From assembly GCA_039720395.1 (NCBI GenBank), contig CM077824.1, positions 17,178,046 to 17,242,045 of the forward strand: a stretch of 64,000 bases of DNA. Reading direction: 5' to 3'. Below the pieces are notes generated by a model. That model had not been told where the DNA came from. It made no database searches and saw only the letters and a list, made by a program, of their open reading frames with translations. Positions 54,387 to 64,000 of the stretch are shown here, piece by piece (position 1 is the first letter of the stretch; every line of letters begins with the position of its first letter). A program made the translations under genes and the position numbers. Source of the DNA: Liquidambar formosana. Its lineage: Eukaryota > Streptophyta > Magnoliopsida > Saxifragales > Altingiaceae.

Positions 54387-54725
54387 ATATATATATACAG
54401 GGAGAGATCCATTAACACCTAGTGTAAGTGAAAACCTCTTACACATTTTTTAGGCCTTAGATCTATTTTCATCCAACGACTCTACTTCAACCCCTCTTTA
54501 TACATTTAACTCCATCTATGGGTCGGAGTTGGATTGAGTTAGAATTAAACCCAAACCCATTTCTTCCAACCCATCCTCCTTAGTGTCTCTCTCTCTTTCT
54601 CTCTTCTCTATAAAGTCTCAACCATGATTCATGGCAAGGAAGACAATAGTCTTCATAAATAGAGCAATTACTTTGAATTGAGGAATGCTATCGCCCGCAA
54701 ATAAGAACCAATGTCGTCTTGTAGT

Positions 54726-55300
54726 TAGGCCTGGCAATTTGGGCAGGTTGGGTGGGTTTGGGTTGGGTATAAATGGGTTGGGTTGGGTTGGGTTGGGTTT
54801 GGGTTGGGTCATTAATGGGTCATATAATTTGTCATTAATGGGTTGGGTTATGCCTAACCCAATTACTGTGCATACCCAAAACCAACCTGTAACCGACCCA
54901 ATTAGGACCCAACCCAGATCTTAACCTGATCCATATTATGACCCGACCCGTTTTGTGCCCTAGTTTTCATTTTTTTTTACTCTCTTTCTCTTTCTTTCTC
55001 TCTCACTCTCCAATATCCTAAAAATTCTCTCCACTGAGCTATTCCATCAGCTTACAAGTTACGAAACATGTACACATACAGTGACCCAATTTATGACCCG
55101 ATCCAACCCAAATTTTGACCTAACTCGTTTTGTGCCCTAGTTTCTTTCTCTCTTTCTCTCCAACCAAAACGCTGTCATTGGAGAGAATCTACCTAAATAA
55201 CAATCATATAGCCAAATAACAAGAACAACATACCCAACCCAATTATGACCCGGCCCATATTTAACCCGATCAAATCCCGACCCGACCCATTTTGTGCCCT

Positions 55301-55339
<39 letters not shown>

Positions 55340-56365
55340 TCTTCACAATTTAGAATGTATTTCTAATGGCAATGGAAAGTTGCAACAAAACCAAAAGGCC
55401 AAAAAAAGAACTCAAAGCTTCAGATTTTTAAAGTAAAAAAAAAAAAAAATCAAATTTAGTTGAAACAAATTGCAAATTGGCCCAATGCTCATATTTGCTT
55501 ACGTTATCACTTGAGCACCATAGATGCTGAATCCAGATGGAAGACCAGGAGCAAACTCACCAAACAACACGAAGCTCTCAAAATGGAAGAGACGAAGCGC
55601 AACAACAACAACAAGAAAAGCAAAAACAAGAAGCAACAAAAAATGAAAACGTTTTGTAATTTCTCGATTCGACAACCAAAAAAATTAAAAATCCATGGCA
55701 GCCCTTCATCTGCTTGGATCTTGGATCTCAAATCTGGAGTTGCAAAAAGCGACCAAAAAAATAAAACCTTGGAAACTCCATGGCAGCCCTTCATTTGCTT
55801 GGATCTTAGATCTAGAGTTGCAAACGGCGACAAAAAAATAACACCCTTGAAAACCCATGGCAGCCCTTCGTCTTCTTCATCTTTTTTATTTTTATTTTTT
55901 TTATTTGAGTATTCATCTTACCTGCCTCCACCACTTCCTTCATCCATCCCTATTGTGGTCATGAATTATTATTCTTAATTTAAAATAAAAATTAAAAATG
56001 AGAAGAATGGGGTTAGGGATGGGTTCGGCGATGGCGACGGCGACGGCGAGGATTGCGCAGCTGGTTTTCTTTGGGTTAGAGATGGGGTAATGACTGTGAC
56101 TAGAACGCCGGCTGAAGCTTTAAACATTAGTGGTGCTCGTTGCTGCTCATGCCCCCCTTTCTCTTTCTTTCTCTTTCCCTCTTCCTTTAAGTTACCTAAT
56201 AAAACCCAATGGGTCCAGTGGTTAACCCATAACCAACCCATCTATAATAGGGTCGATTATGGGTAACCCATTACCAACCCGATTAAAAATTTACTTCACC
56301 CAAACCCATTTATTGCGGGTGGGTTTGGGCGGGTTTGCGGGTTTGGGTTGAGATTGTCGGGCCTA
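54726..56365. mobile_element. hAT-like element nested in the long-TIR element
   Basis: The left terminus taggcctggcaatttggg and the right terminus ending gattgtcgggccta are inverted. Both sub-terminal regions are packed with gggttggg/cccaaccc motifs, typical of abundant plant hAT-type non-autonomous elements. It contains a 34-bp poly(T) (55304-55336) and a tandem duplication near 55690-55867. No convincing 8-bp duplication is seen. Confidence 0.45.
55690..55867 (+). repeat. Two-copy tandem repeat of about 88 bp
   Basis: catggcagcccttcat...ggatctagagttgcaaa is present twice with small differences, and a third partial catggcagcccttc starts at 55856. It creates a 172-codon open frame (55460-55978) whose composition is repeat-like, so I do not call a gene. 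Confidence 0.7.
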
Positions 56366-56545
56366 CTAGCAGTCCGTGCCATCTCCATGCTATTCTTGTA
56401 TATACCCAGATCGACGAATAAAGTAGTGCGCTGGGTGGATTCAAAGGCAAAACAAAGATCCCTTTCGCCGTTATGGCATGCCGCTCTAGCTGCTCATTTG
56501 CAGGAAATTATGTCTTCTGACTCGAGCGTTTGTTATTGTGTGGCT
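56366..56545 (+). pseudogene. Possible LINE RNase H C-terminal fragment
   Basis: The plus strand reads YIPRSTNKVVRWVDSKAK and then LAAHLQEIMSSDSS, resembling the tail of the LINE-associated RNase H (HIPREANxVADxLAKxA...LLxxDA). It follows the hAT-like element directly. It is short, and no RT or poly(A) tail is attached, so this is tentative. Confidence 0.35.
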
Positions 56546-57078
56546 GTTAAGCTTCCTTTTCCTTGGTGCCCAAAGAAAAAAAACCATTGCAAATGCCAAA
56601 TTCAATTCTGTAGCCAAATCCTAGTGAAGATGTCATTGCAATGTTTAGTAGCAATTGCCAGCACTAATGAAAAAGAAAAAAAAAATCACAAAGATTATTG
56701 CAGAAGCAAGTTCCCCATTTTTTCCAGTCCGCAACAATTGTGTTTAAGAGGATTAATGGCCAATGATTTATTTGTATTCACGATAATTGTATTCCAGTTG
56801 CACGGTTCCATGTATTGGGACCTCATCGCACGCATGGCATGAGTTAGGGAATCAGACCTGATTCAGAAAGAGAGAGAGAATGGGTTGGGGACGTCTACTT
56901 AGAAGAAACATGTTTGGGTTTAATTATAGCCTGACTCGATTCTGACCCAAATGTGGAATTAAAGGGTACTAAGTGGAGTTGAAGTGGAACCATTAGATGA
57001 AATAGATCTAAGGCCTAAAAAAAGTGTAAGAGGTTTTCACTTACACTAGTTGTAAATGGATCCCTCCCCAGATCTATG

Positions 57079-57123
<45 letters not shown>

Positions 57124-57139
57124 CTCAACTGTAGCAAAA

Positions 57140-58085
57140 ATACAAAATATTCCTAGACTAGGACAACCTATAACTTAGAATGCAAACCCTTAACTTACCT
57201 ACAAGCACGAAGTGTAAACCCCATTAAATAAATTCAATACATCAATCATTATTTTGTGCATCATTCACATGAAGTACAAATAAAAATTAAATCATATAAT
57301 CAGCTCCTTAAACACAAACTAAATGGCCTAATCAAGCATTATAATGTCTAATCATAGCACAATATATATTACAAAAAAAACAATTGAGAATCAAGCTCAA
57401 AGCATGATATGATTGTACATATAAACAAATTTGAAAAAGCATTGTAAAACTTGGTTTTAGCACTAAGATCGATGATAAATAAAGTGAAAATAAAGCTCAA
57501 AGAATGAGAGAGTGATAATCATGATGACAAACAAAACCAAAAATAAGGGTAAAAAATAGGAGGTGTGAAGAAGAGGAAGAAGATGGGACCAAGGATGAAG
57601 GTGAGTCGAGATGGTTTCTTCTATGATAAACATGCCATGCAAGAGCTCCATGGATGATTTCCTTACTAGGAGAGTTGAAGAAAGTACTTGCATGTTTTGG
57701 ATTTTAGTTTTTTGATCAAATCAATAAGTCATATTAAAAGAGTGAGTGTATACCAGATGTGGCCATGTCCTCTAATATTATCTCAATCTCCCCAATAGTA
57801 GGGGGTTAATTACAGATTCAAATCTTGATCCTTAAAAATTGATGGGATACCTATTTTATTGGGAGTGGGTGGAAGACCTCTTTTATCAGCAGGGGCAGCC
57901 TATGACCAAAAGGAAGGGGGGGGGGGGGGAGGGGGAAAATAATAAAAATAAGAAGGAATAGTGAATCTTTAATAGTTATCCATTGTAGGAAAGCTATTGA
58001 GTATTGACACATGCAAAATAATTTATATAAGTTATATCACTACGTACTCACCTGATCATCATTATATATATATATATATATAAAT
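57140..58085 (+). repeat. S block, right copy
   Basis: Homologous to 7330-8236, including the SINE-like tail (gattcaaatcttgatcc near 57817). It continues without the Helitrons, SINE and Stowaway found at the left copy, then joins the sequence homologous to 13384. A poly(G) run (57917-57929) is notable. No gene is recognised. A minus-strand frame (57463-57693) is shared in part with the left copy. Confidence 0.75.
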
Positions 58086-59947
58086 TATAATACAATTATT
58101 TTAAGTTGCATTGTGAACAATTAGAAATTTATGCATATTAACCCATAAGCATTAATAAGAAAAAACCCAAAATGGACATGAGGACATGCAATCAATAAGA
58201 AATGAAGGAGGTCTATATGTACTTGACTAAATGAAGCATTCTAGGGTCTATATACAAGAAAGACCCCAAGTAGTTGCGTATCACTTGACTACTATCTATA
58301 GTTACATGCGAACTACGAGATCCCAAAATCTGAAACGCGCGGTAACTTATTAATAATCATTTAAGAGAATATATATTCTTTGTATTTATGTCATGAAAAC
58401 ATATACCTTTGATATATTCGGAATGAGTAGAACGCATATGACTTATAGATTCCACAATTTCTTAAGTGATCCTTTGACATACTTCCTATGAACTTAGGAT
58501 CTCATCTGTGTGATTGTGGAGAAGATGGTAAGGACTCCCAATCAAGATGATTACATAAACTACTATGGGACATTTGGCTTCTAAGAAAAATCCAATTAGG
58601 TGAACCACATGGACAAGTTCGATTTTATGAGATATTTAGTATCTTCTTGTCAAATTGTGCTTATTACAACTAGTACCATTCCACCCCATGCCTTTAAAAA
58701 CGATTCCTTAGCCTCCCTTGCCAAGGACGTTTAAGTTTAGAAAACTAATTTATACTAGTATTTTTTTCCCCCCCTCAAATATGTATCATGAAAATTGCTC
58801 ACTATTTATGTCTAGCTTATGCATTAATTATCTAAAAGTAAATCCTTGGAAGGGGTGGCCAAGGAACAGTATTTAAAGGTATGATAAACGATGGAACAAT
58901 AGTAGCTATAAAAAGGGCCAAGTCAGATGATAAGTGGCTGCAAACAAAATTCATCAATGAGATACTAATGCTCTCAGAAATTGAACACCACCGTGTCCTT
59001 CGCCTAACCGTGTTATGCTTAGAAGCCAAAGGTCCCCTCTTAGTTTGTGAAGTCATCCCGACCGGGATTTTTTTTTCCATCCTCTCCATGAAAAGAAAGA
59101 TAAAGTTCTAAATTCATATAAAGTACCCCCTGCAGGACCGCTTATAAAGAGTGGAGGCTATAAGCTACATGTATTCAATATGTAGACTCCAAACCACGAC
59201 ATAATTAAAGGAAGAAAACATTCTCTTATATGATCACTACAAAGCTGTTGTTGCAAATTTTGGAATCTTAGAGTTCGTAATTGTGACATACGTCTTACTT
59301 GTTAAGTGAGTGATATTGGGTTCAAGTTTATGATTTTGCTTATGGAGAAGCATTGATACCCAATTGATATTAAAGAGGATTAGGGGTAAGGGTAGATTCT
59401 ATTGATTATCAAAAAAAAAAAAGAAAAAAAAAAAAAGAAAAAAGAAAAAAGAATAGTAATTGTGGATAGAAATGATGGAAACCATGTAACTACATACAGC
59501 TAGTTGAATTTTATAGGTGTATGGACCCCAAGCTACCTTATATAGTAAAGTCTATAATTAAGAGAGATGTCTGCAATTTTGAGATGTTTATTTCACAACT
59601 TCTTACACGACAAAAACTCATATATATCTATAACTTTGTTGTCAGATTGGTTGGCCGACCATTTTGATAAGTCTTAAGGTGCTTCCTATTCAAAAATACT
59701 TGGAAAAATATTCCTAAAAAAGCTTAAATTGAGAAAACCTTCTTGTTTTGTTGGGATACAAATTAAGAAGTATTTTAAGTACAAAATGCCCACATTCTCA
59801 AGAAAACCCTACAAACATAATTATTCTTAAGTTGTAGAATCCACAAGATGAAAAAAAAAAAAAAAAATTTTTTTTACATGGCCAATCTCTATACAATATC
59901 CAATAAATAAGCTTGTCTTAAAAATCTATTATCTAATCTATATCCTA
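58086..59947 (+). repeat. R4: duplicated unit
   Basis: The closest relative of R1. It contains WAKL copy 4 (58842-59166) and the empty site for the palindromic element (59793-59797). The 59412-59452 stretch is A-rich simple sequence. Beyond the kinase remnant nothing is coding. Confidence 0.75.
58842..59166 (+). pseudogene. WAK-like receptor kinase fragment, copy 4 (best frame)
   Basis: This copy keeps a continuous reading frame for most of the N-lobe: glycine loop LGRGGQGTVFKGMINDG, catalytic-lysine strand TIVAIKRAKSDD, helix C KFINEILMLSEIEHHRV, and the hinge region CLEAKGPLLVCEVIPTG. All match the WAK/WAKL subfamily in order and spacing. The frame ends after a shortened FFSILSMKRK, and the expected WEDRLRI segment lies out of frame near 59140. 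With no C-lobe, transmembrane or extracellular parts it is a gene fragment. It is the most informative copy for dating the duplications. Confidence 0.72.
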
Positions 59948-60030
59948 TCTATATATATATATTACCTATAAAAGTCTGTATCTTAAAAAAAACCTTTTGA
60001 TTGATCATTACATCCTTATTTTAAATGATA
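59948..60030 (+). mobile_element. Possible Helitron 5' terminus remnant, right block
   Basis: tctatatatatatattacctataaaag resembles the Helitron 5' end at 8237, and the homologous site is 3606. The sub-terminal ccttttgattgatc also matches. No 3' end identified. Confidence 0.3.
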
Positions 60031-60229
60031 AATACTTATTTACCCCCATGTTTAACCAATTAAGGATGTTTATTTTCCAACAAAAAAGAAGGAGAAAAAA
60101 AAGATAATGACGTTTACTTCATGAACTCTATTACTATGCATGTCTCCTAGCCAACTTTTTATTCATACTATAACTTCTAACCATGGAAGGAATTTTGATA
60201 TGTTGTGTTGAGCGTCCATTCTAATATCT

Positions 60230-61740
60230 TAAATCAACAAAAAGTAACAAATAATTAAATTTCCACGTTCTATATACATTTTTTTTTCCATCAATGAACT
60301 AATTGGATGGAGATCACCAACAATAAGCCATGGGAATTGGAGTTGTTTTGAAACATCGAGCAAGGAATCCCACAATTGGTTGTGAAAATGGGGGATATAG
60401 CTAGCATATCGGGTAGTAAACAACCACTGCTTCTGACTAGACTGAACCATAACATGAATTTCTTAACTTGGTAGCTAACACATGAATAGTAACCCATCCA
60501 AATGCCACTAGAGAGGTCCTCAGCATCCATACGCACCAAATTAGAAACCCCAGTTGTTTAGTACATCGCCATCCCTACTTGAACCAAAATTGGTTTCCAT
60601 GATCATAACAATGTGCATGCCCTGAGTAAATTCCTTAATGTTCGTAAGGAAAGCCCTACTGCTAACACTCTTTACAGTTCCAAAGGAGGATCTTCATTAC
60701 AAACAAATAAGCAAACAAAGAGGACATAGATTAACCAACTCAGTGGTTTGAAACATGAGTGGTATAAAAACCCCCATTGTCAACCATATCAGCATGCACA
60801 TTTAAGGGGGAAGTAACTCTACTGTTTTCATGCATCACATTATCCCAACCAGAAGAGGGCATATTCATACCAATGGGGGAATTTGTGGGAGGAATCCCAA
60901 AGTCACCATCATCCTACAGACAAGGAATATAACTGGTGGAATTATGGAGGGGATTAGGAAGAAGGTTGGGATGGGGGGAAATGTAAGGTAATCTTGACTG
61001 CTTTGAGGTGATAAGCTAAAGAAGGTTTAGAAGCCAGACAAGGAATACAAAGTTGAGTAAGGCTAGGTGCTTTAGACAGAGATGTAGAAGAGGAGGAAAC
61101 ATGTGGAAGGGAGGCATTACTTCCGTTAGATCATGTAGGAGAAGAGTTCATAGAACTAGAGGCCATAATTTGGCTTTTAGCTTTAGGCTATTTGAAGCTT
61201 GAGAGGGTGGATTTACCTAGGTTGTTTTGGTTTAATGGAGATGAAACTGAGACTAGAATAGGTGTTGCCACAGTTAAAACCTGGTAAGGAGTAAATTTCA
61301 CAAGCTTATTAGACTTATTCCCCTGTTCCTCGATCGAGACTATAAGCATCAGTCTTGACCCTTTTTCTAATCACATTGCATGCAATTCACAGAGGATGGC
61401 CTCGTCGTCTCTTCGAAATAATCAATCGGCAATTTAGGGAGATGAACCCAGCTAGGCAACTATGAACTTTATCACTGCTTTGGAAGGATGAAAATTTATA
61501 TGCTATGTCAAACAGTCAGAACATGTCCTACTATCATCCATGGCCCCTACATAAGTGCATATAATGATCTTCTTTGCTCTTAAACCTCATAATATGATAA
61601 TCATTTTCTATATCCACAACTTCAATCCTTTCTTCCCTACCCAAAAGATGTTTCGATCATTATGACATTTGAAATAATCCACTAAAATTAACTTGGGGTT
61701 ACTGAAATCTAATTTCCCTAATGATATTTTAAGTATGCAA
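60230..61740 (-). pseudogene. L1-type LINE fragment B (ORF1 and start of ORF2)
   Basis: Minus strand, collinear with LINE A. ORF1: DUF4283-like text (NDYHIMRFKSKEDH near 61600, KVHSCLAGFISLNC near 61450), then a Ser/Pro-rich tail (61330-60700). ORF2 begins near 60683 with MKILLWNCK, the classic LINE endonuclease start (MKIxxWNCRG), and continues with a frame reading AFLTNIKEF, IMETNFGSS, then RMDAEDLSSGIWMG, and finally FTTRYAS and PWLIVGDLHPISS, the counterpart of the endonuclease VxGDFNxI motif. Numerous frameshifts and stops. RT is missing. The 27-bp block at 60361-60390 is deleted in copy A. Confidence 0.68.
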
Positions 61741-63004
61741 CATTCCGTAACTACTATTGATTTGTAGTTACATGCAAAATATGAGATCCCAAAATCTAAG
61801 GCAACACCCTAGCTAGTAATAATCATTTAAGAGTATATATTCTTTGTATTTATATATGTCTCAGTAATATGTACCTTTGATATCTCCGGAGTGTGCTGAA
61901 CACATATGGCTTATAGATTCCACTATTTTGTAAGTGATCCTTTGACATGCTTCTTATGAACTTAGAACTTCATCTTTGTGATCACAAAGAAGACGGTAAG
62001 GACTCCCAATCAAGATGATTGCATAACTACTATGGGACATTTGGGTTCTAACGAAAATCCAATTAGGTGAACTACATGAACATGTTCGATTTATGAGATA
62101 TTTAGTATCTCCTTGTTGAATTGTGACTGTAGCCATTTATTCATTGTCCTGGCCCTTATTACAACTATTACCATTCCATCCTTTATCATGCCCTTAAAAA
62201 CAACACCTTGGCCCCCTTGCCTAGGACATTTAAGTTTAGAACCCTAGTAGAGGAGGATTACTATTTTTGGAAGTTGCATGACGTTAATAAAAGTAAAAAC
62301 CATCAAGTCCAAAAAATGGAAAAAAGTAGTAGAATTTAAACACTAGAAAACTAATTTATGCTATTATTTTTTTCCTCAAATATGTATCATGAGAATTGCC
62401 CACAATATATATCCAGCGTATGCTCTAAAATTAAATCCTTGGAAAGGGAGGTCAGGCCTTGTTTTCTAGGGATTGATAAATGGATGGAACGATAGGAACT
62501 ATAAAAAGGGCTAAGACAGAGTTGATAAATGGCTGCTGACACAATTCATCCATGGGATACTAATGCTCTCAGAAAATCGAACATGACCATAATTTTCACC
62601 TAGCCATGCTATGCTTAGAAGCCAAAGTTTATGAATTCGTCCCTAGTGGGAGTCAATTTCCATCCTCTCTATTGAAAGAAAGATGAGGAGGACCCCCTGG
62701 AGGACTGCTTGCGAAGAGTGGAGGCTATAAGCCACATGCATTCTATACGTACACTCCAAGCCACGACATTAAGAAATAGAACATTCTCTAATTATATGAT
62801 CATTACAATTTACAAAGCGATTCTTACATGAAGAAAACTTCTATATCTAAAACACTTGGAAAATTCCTAAAAAGGTTAAAATTGAGAAAATCTTTTGTTT
62901 TGTTAGGCAACAAAGCAGTATTTTAAATATAAAATGCTCACATTCTCAAGAAAACGCTATAAACATAATTATTATAAATGTAACACTCCAAAGCATATTA
63001 TATA
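61741..63004 (+). repeat. R5: duplicated unit
   Basis: Homologous to R2 at both ends and to R1/R4 in the middle, including WAKL copy 5 and the empty palindrome site at 62941-62945. The similarity to R2 breaks at 63005, where a Helitron-like 5' end starts. Confidence 0.75.
62435..62735 (+). pseudogene. WAK-like receptor kinase fragment, copy 5
   Basis: Corresponds to 58842-59166 but is more decayed: the glycine loop is altered (LGKGGQALF), helix C is frameshifted, and part of the CLEAK-LLVYEF region is deleted, leaving VYEFVPSGS. The WED-like segment (GGLLAKSGGYK in one frame) remains near 62705. Non-functional. Confidence 0.6.
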
Positions 63005-63014
63005 TCTATCTATA

Positions 63015-63230
63015 CTACCTATAAAAGGTTGAATGTTAGAAAAACTTTTGATTGACCTTTATACCCTCATTTAAAATTGTAAAGACTATAATATCCTAAT
63101 TCATTAATTAAGAATAGGGGTGCTACCTATAAAAGGCTGAATGTCAAAAAAACTTTTGACTGACCTTTATACCCTCATTTAAAATTATAAAGACTATAAT
63201 ATCCTAATTCATTAATTAAAAATAGGGGTG
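63015..63230 (+). repeat. 108-bp tandem duplication at the Helitron 5' end
   Basis: 63015-63122 and 63123-63230 are two copies with a few differences, each starting ctacctataaaagg and ending aataggggtg. The duplicated unit includes the first bases of the adjacent MITE. Confidence 0.9.
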
Positions 63231-63787
63231 TGCGCGGGTTGGTTTGGAGCGGTTAGGAGAGAAATCATTAACCAACCTGTCAAGGGCAATTTAAAAAAAT
63301 TTCAATTTGTCGCCAAACTGTTGGTCCTAAAAACCGACGAAGTGATTGATTTTTTTGGCGGTTTTAAACTAGAGGTTTGGGTGGATTGTATCATGCCCTT
63401 CATAACTTTTATGAGGATTGTCAAATGACCAAAAAGTGTGCTTTCATAATTTCTAAGATAAAAGTTTGTTGATTTTTTAGCAAAAATATTTTACATGTTT
63501 TCTTGTAAAAAGAGTATATATTATATATTTATATATATATTTTTGATGAAGTAGTATATATATATATAGATATATAGATATAGATATATATATGCAATTG
63601 GAAGTGGGTTGGGTTGGTTTATTGACGGTTTGACAAAGTTCAACCCATCAACCAAACTGAACTGCCAAATTTATTGCTCCAGCCACCCAAACCAATTCGC
63701 CTATTCTTTCAAACCGCTTGGGTCAGTGCGGAATGAAGTGGATTGGTTTAGTTTGGCGGATTAGGCGGTTTTTTGCACATCCCTAAC
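63223..63787. mobile_element. hAT-like MITE
   Basis: The left end taggggtgtgc and right end gcacatcccta are inverted. The interior is rich in gcggtttggcgg/ccaaaccg words. The right flank actaagaa matches attaagaa at the first tandem copy (7 of 8), consistent with an 8-bp hAT duplication made before the tandem duplication. A TA microsatellite lies at 63515-63591. Non-coding. Confidence 0.55.
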
Positions 63788-64000
63788 TAAGAACCCTATA
63801 TTACTCTAATAGTTCAAGAAAACATATTTACATATGATATATGTGGTGATATTTCTTTAAAAAATTTTAGTTGTTTTCCTTGAATTTTTATAATTATGAT
63901 TTAGTTTTCGTTAGATTTGCATGCATGATTTGTTGTGGGAGGTCTTGGTATTGTTTAGTTTTATTGAGAAAATGAAAGAAAATAAAATAAAAGATGACAA

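Larger units (their letters stand above)
54399..57071. mobile_element. Long-TIR DNA transposon (MULE-like), non-autonomous
   Basis: The left end (gggagagatccattaacacc...agtgtaagtgaaaacctcttac) and right end (complement) are inverted repeats over about 120 bp, including gcctagatctatttcatc variants. Long TIRs favour a Mutator-like origin. The flanks are TA repeats, so no TSD is readable. The interior includes an hAT-like insertion (54726-56365) and a LINE-like fragment. No transposase. Confidence 0.55.
63005..64000 (+). mobile_element. Helitron-like 5' end, truncated by the window
   Basis: TCTATCTATACTACCTATAAAAGG with sub-terminal gaaaaacttttgattgac matches the terminus of Helitron 1. It begins exactly where homology between R5 and R2 ends. 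The 3' end is outside the window. Inside lie a tandem duplication (63015-63230) and an hAT-like MITE. Confidence 0.55.

Noticed and set aside
54770..54800. Telomere-like gggttggg repeats
   Set aside because: The motif is GGGTT(G) within an hAT-like GGGTTGGG-rich element, not the plant TTTAGGG repeat.
55460..55978. 172-codon open frame in the hAT-like region
   Set aside because: It consists of a two-copy tandem repeat and low-complexity ends, with no recognisable domain and an element context.
58842..59166. A functional WAK-like kinase gene
   Set aside because: Only the N-lobe is present. There is no catalytic loop, DFG, transmembrane or extracellular part anywhere nearby.

Overview
The window is nuclear DNA of a flowering plant, most likely a eudicot. 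The evidence is AT-rich intergenic sequence, Ty1/copia and Ty3/gypsy (Tat-lineage) LTR retrotransposons, L1-type LINEs, Helitrons, Stowaway, Tourist, hAT-like and MULE-like elements, and decayed pieces of wall-associated-kinase-like (WAKL) and PRPP-synthetase genes. I see no intact single-copy host gene, no tRNA, no rRNA and no CRISPR. The species cannot be fixed from the sequence alone.

Layout. 1-8236: a degenerate duplicated block in the order R (WAKL fragment) - LINE - R - S, with an unusual palindromic LTR-derived element at 1944-3414. 8237-16156: a pile of DNA transposons (two Helitrons, two Stowaways, one MULE-like element, one hAT-like element), a SINE-like element and a 5'-truncated LINE. 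16195-19260: a 5'-truncated Ty1/copia element on the minus strand. About 20345-20440 and 51411-51700: two halves of a PRPP-synthetase (PRS4-like) pseudogene on the minus strand, separated by about 31 kb of nested retrotransposons. 51797-64000: a further R copy (WAKL), composite TIR elements, then an S - R - LINE - R block homologous to the left end, a Helitron 5' end and an hAT-like MITE.

The core is a three-level nest. A solo LTR (20471-22038 plus 50936-51410, TSD ccatg) was entered by Tat element 1 (22039-50930, LTRs 2.6 kb, TSD ctagc). The 5' LTR of element 1 was then entered by Tat element 2 (38516-50750, LTRs 1085 bp, TSD cccct). Both Tat elements lie on the minus strand, have a PBS matching a tRNA-Arg 3' end, encode gag-protease and RT-RNase H-archaeal-type RNase H-integrase, and carry an extra ORF on the opposite strand between pol and the 3' LTR. 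In element 2 this antisense unit resembles a plant mobile domain (PMD) gene, with a TATA box, probable small introns and a 583-codon open first exon. Element 1 carries a shorter PMD/DUF7745-like antisense ORF with its own TATA box, next to a long tandem-repeat array.

The observations I rate highest are: (i) antisense PMD-type genes with their own promoter-like sequences in two different nested Tat elements; (ii) a 1471-bp palindromic element with inverted LTRs and a retroviral-type 5-bp TSD, with three paralogous empty sites in the same window; (iii) a mismatch between nesting order and decay, because the inner (younger) element has more LTR divergence and a far more broken pol than its host element.
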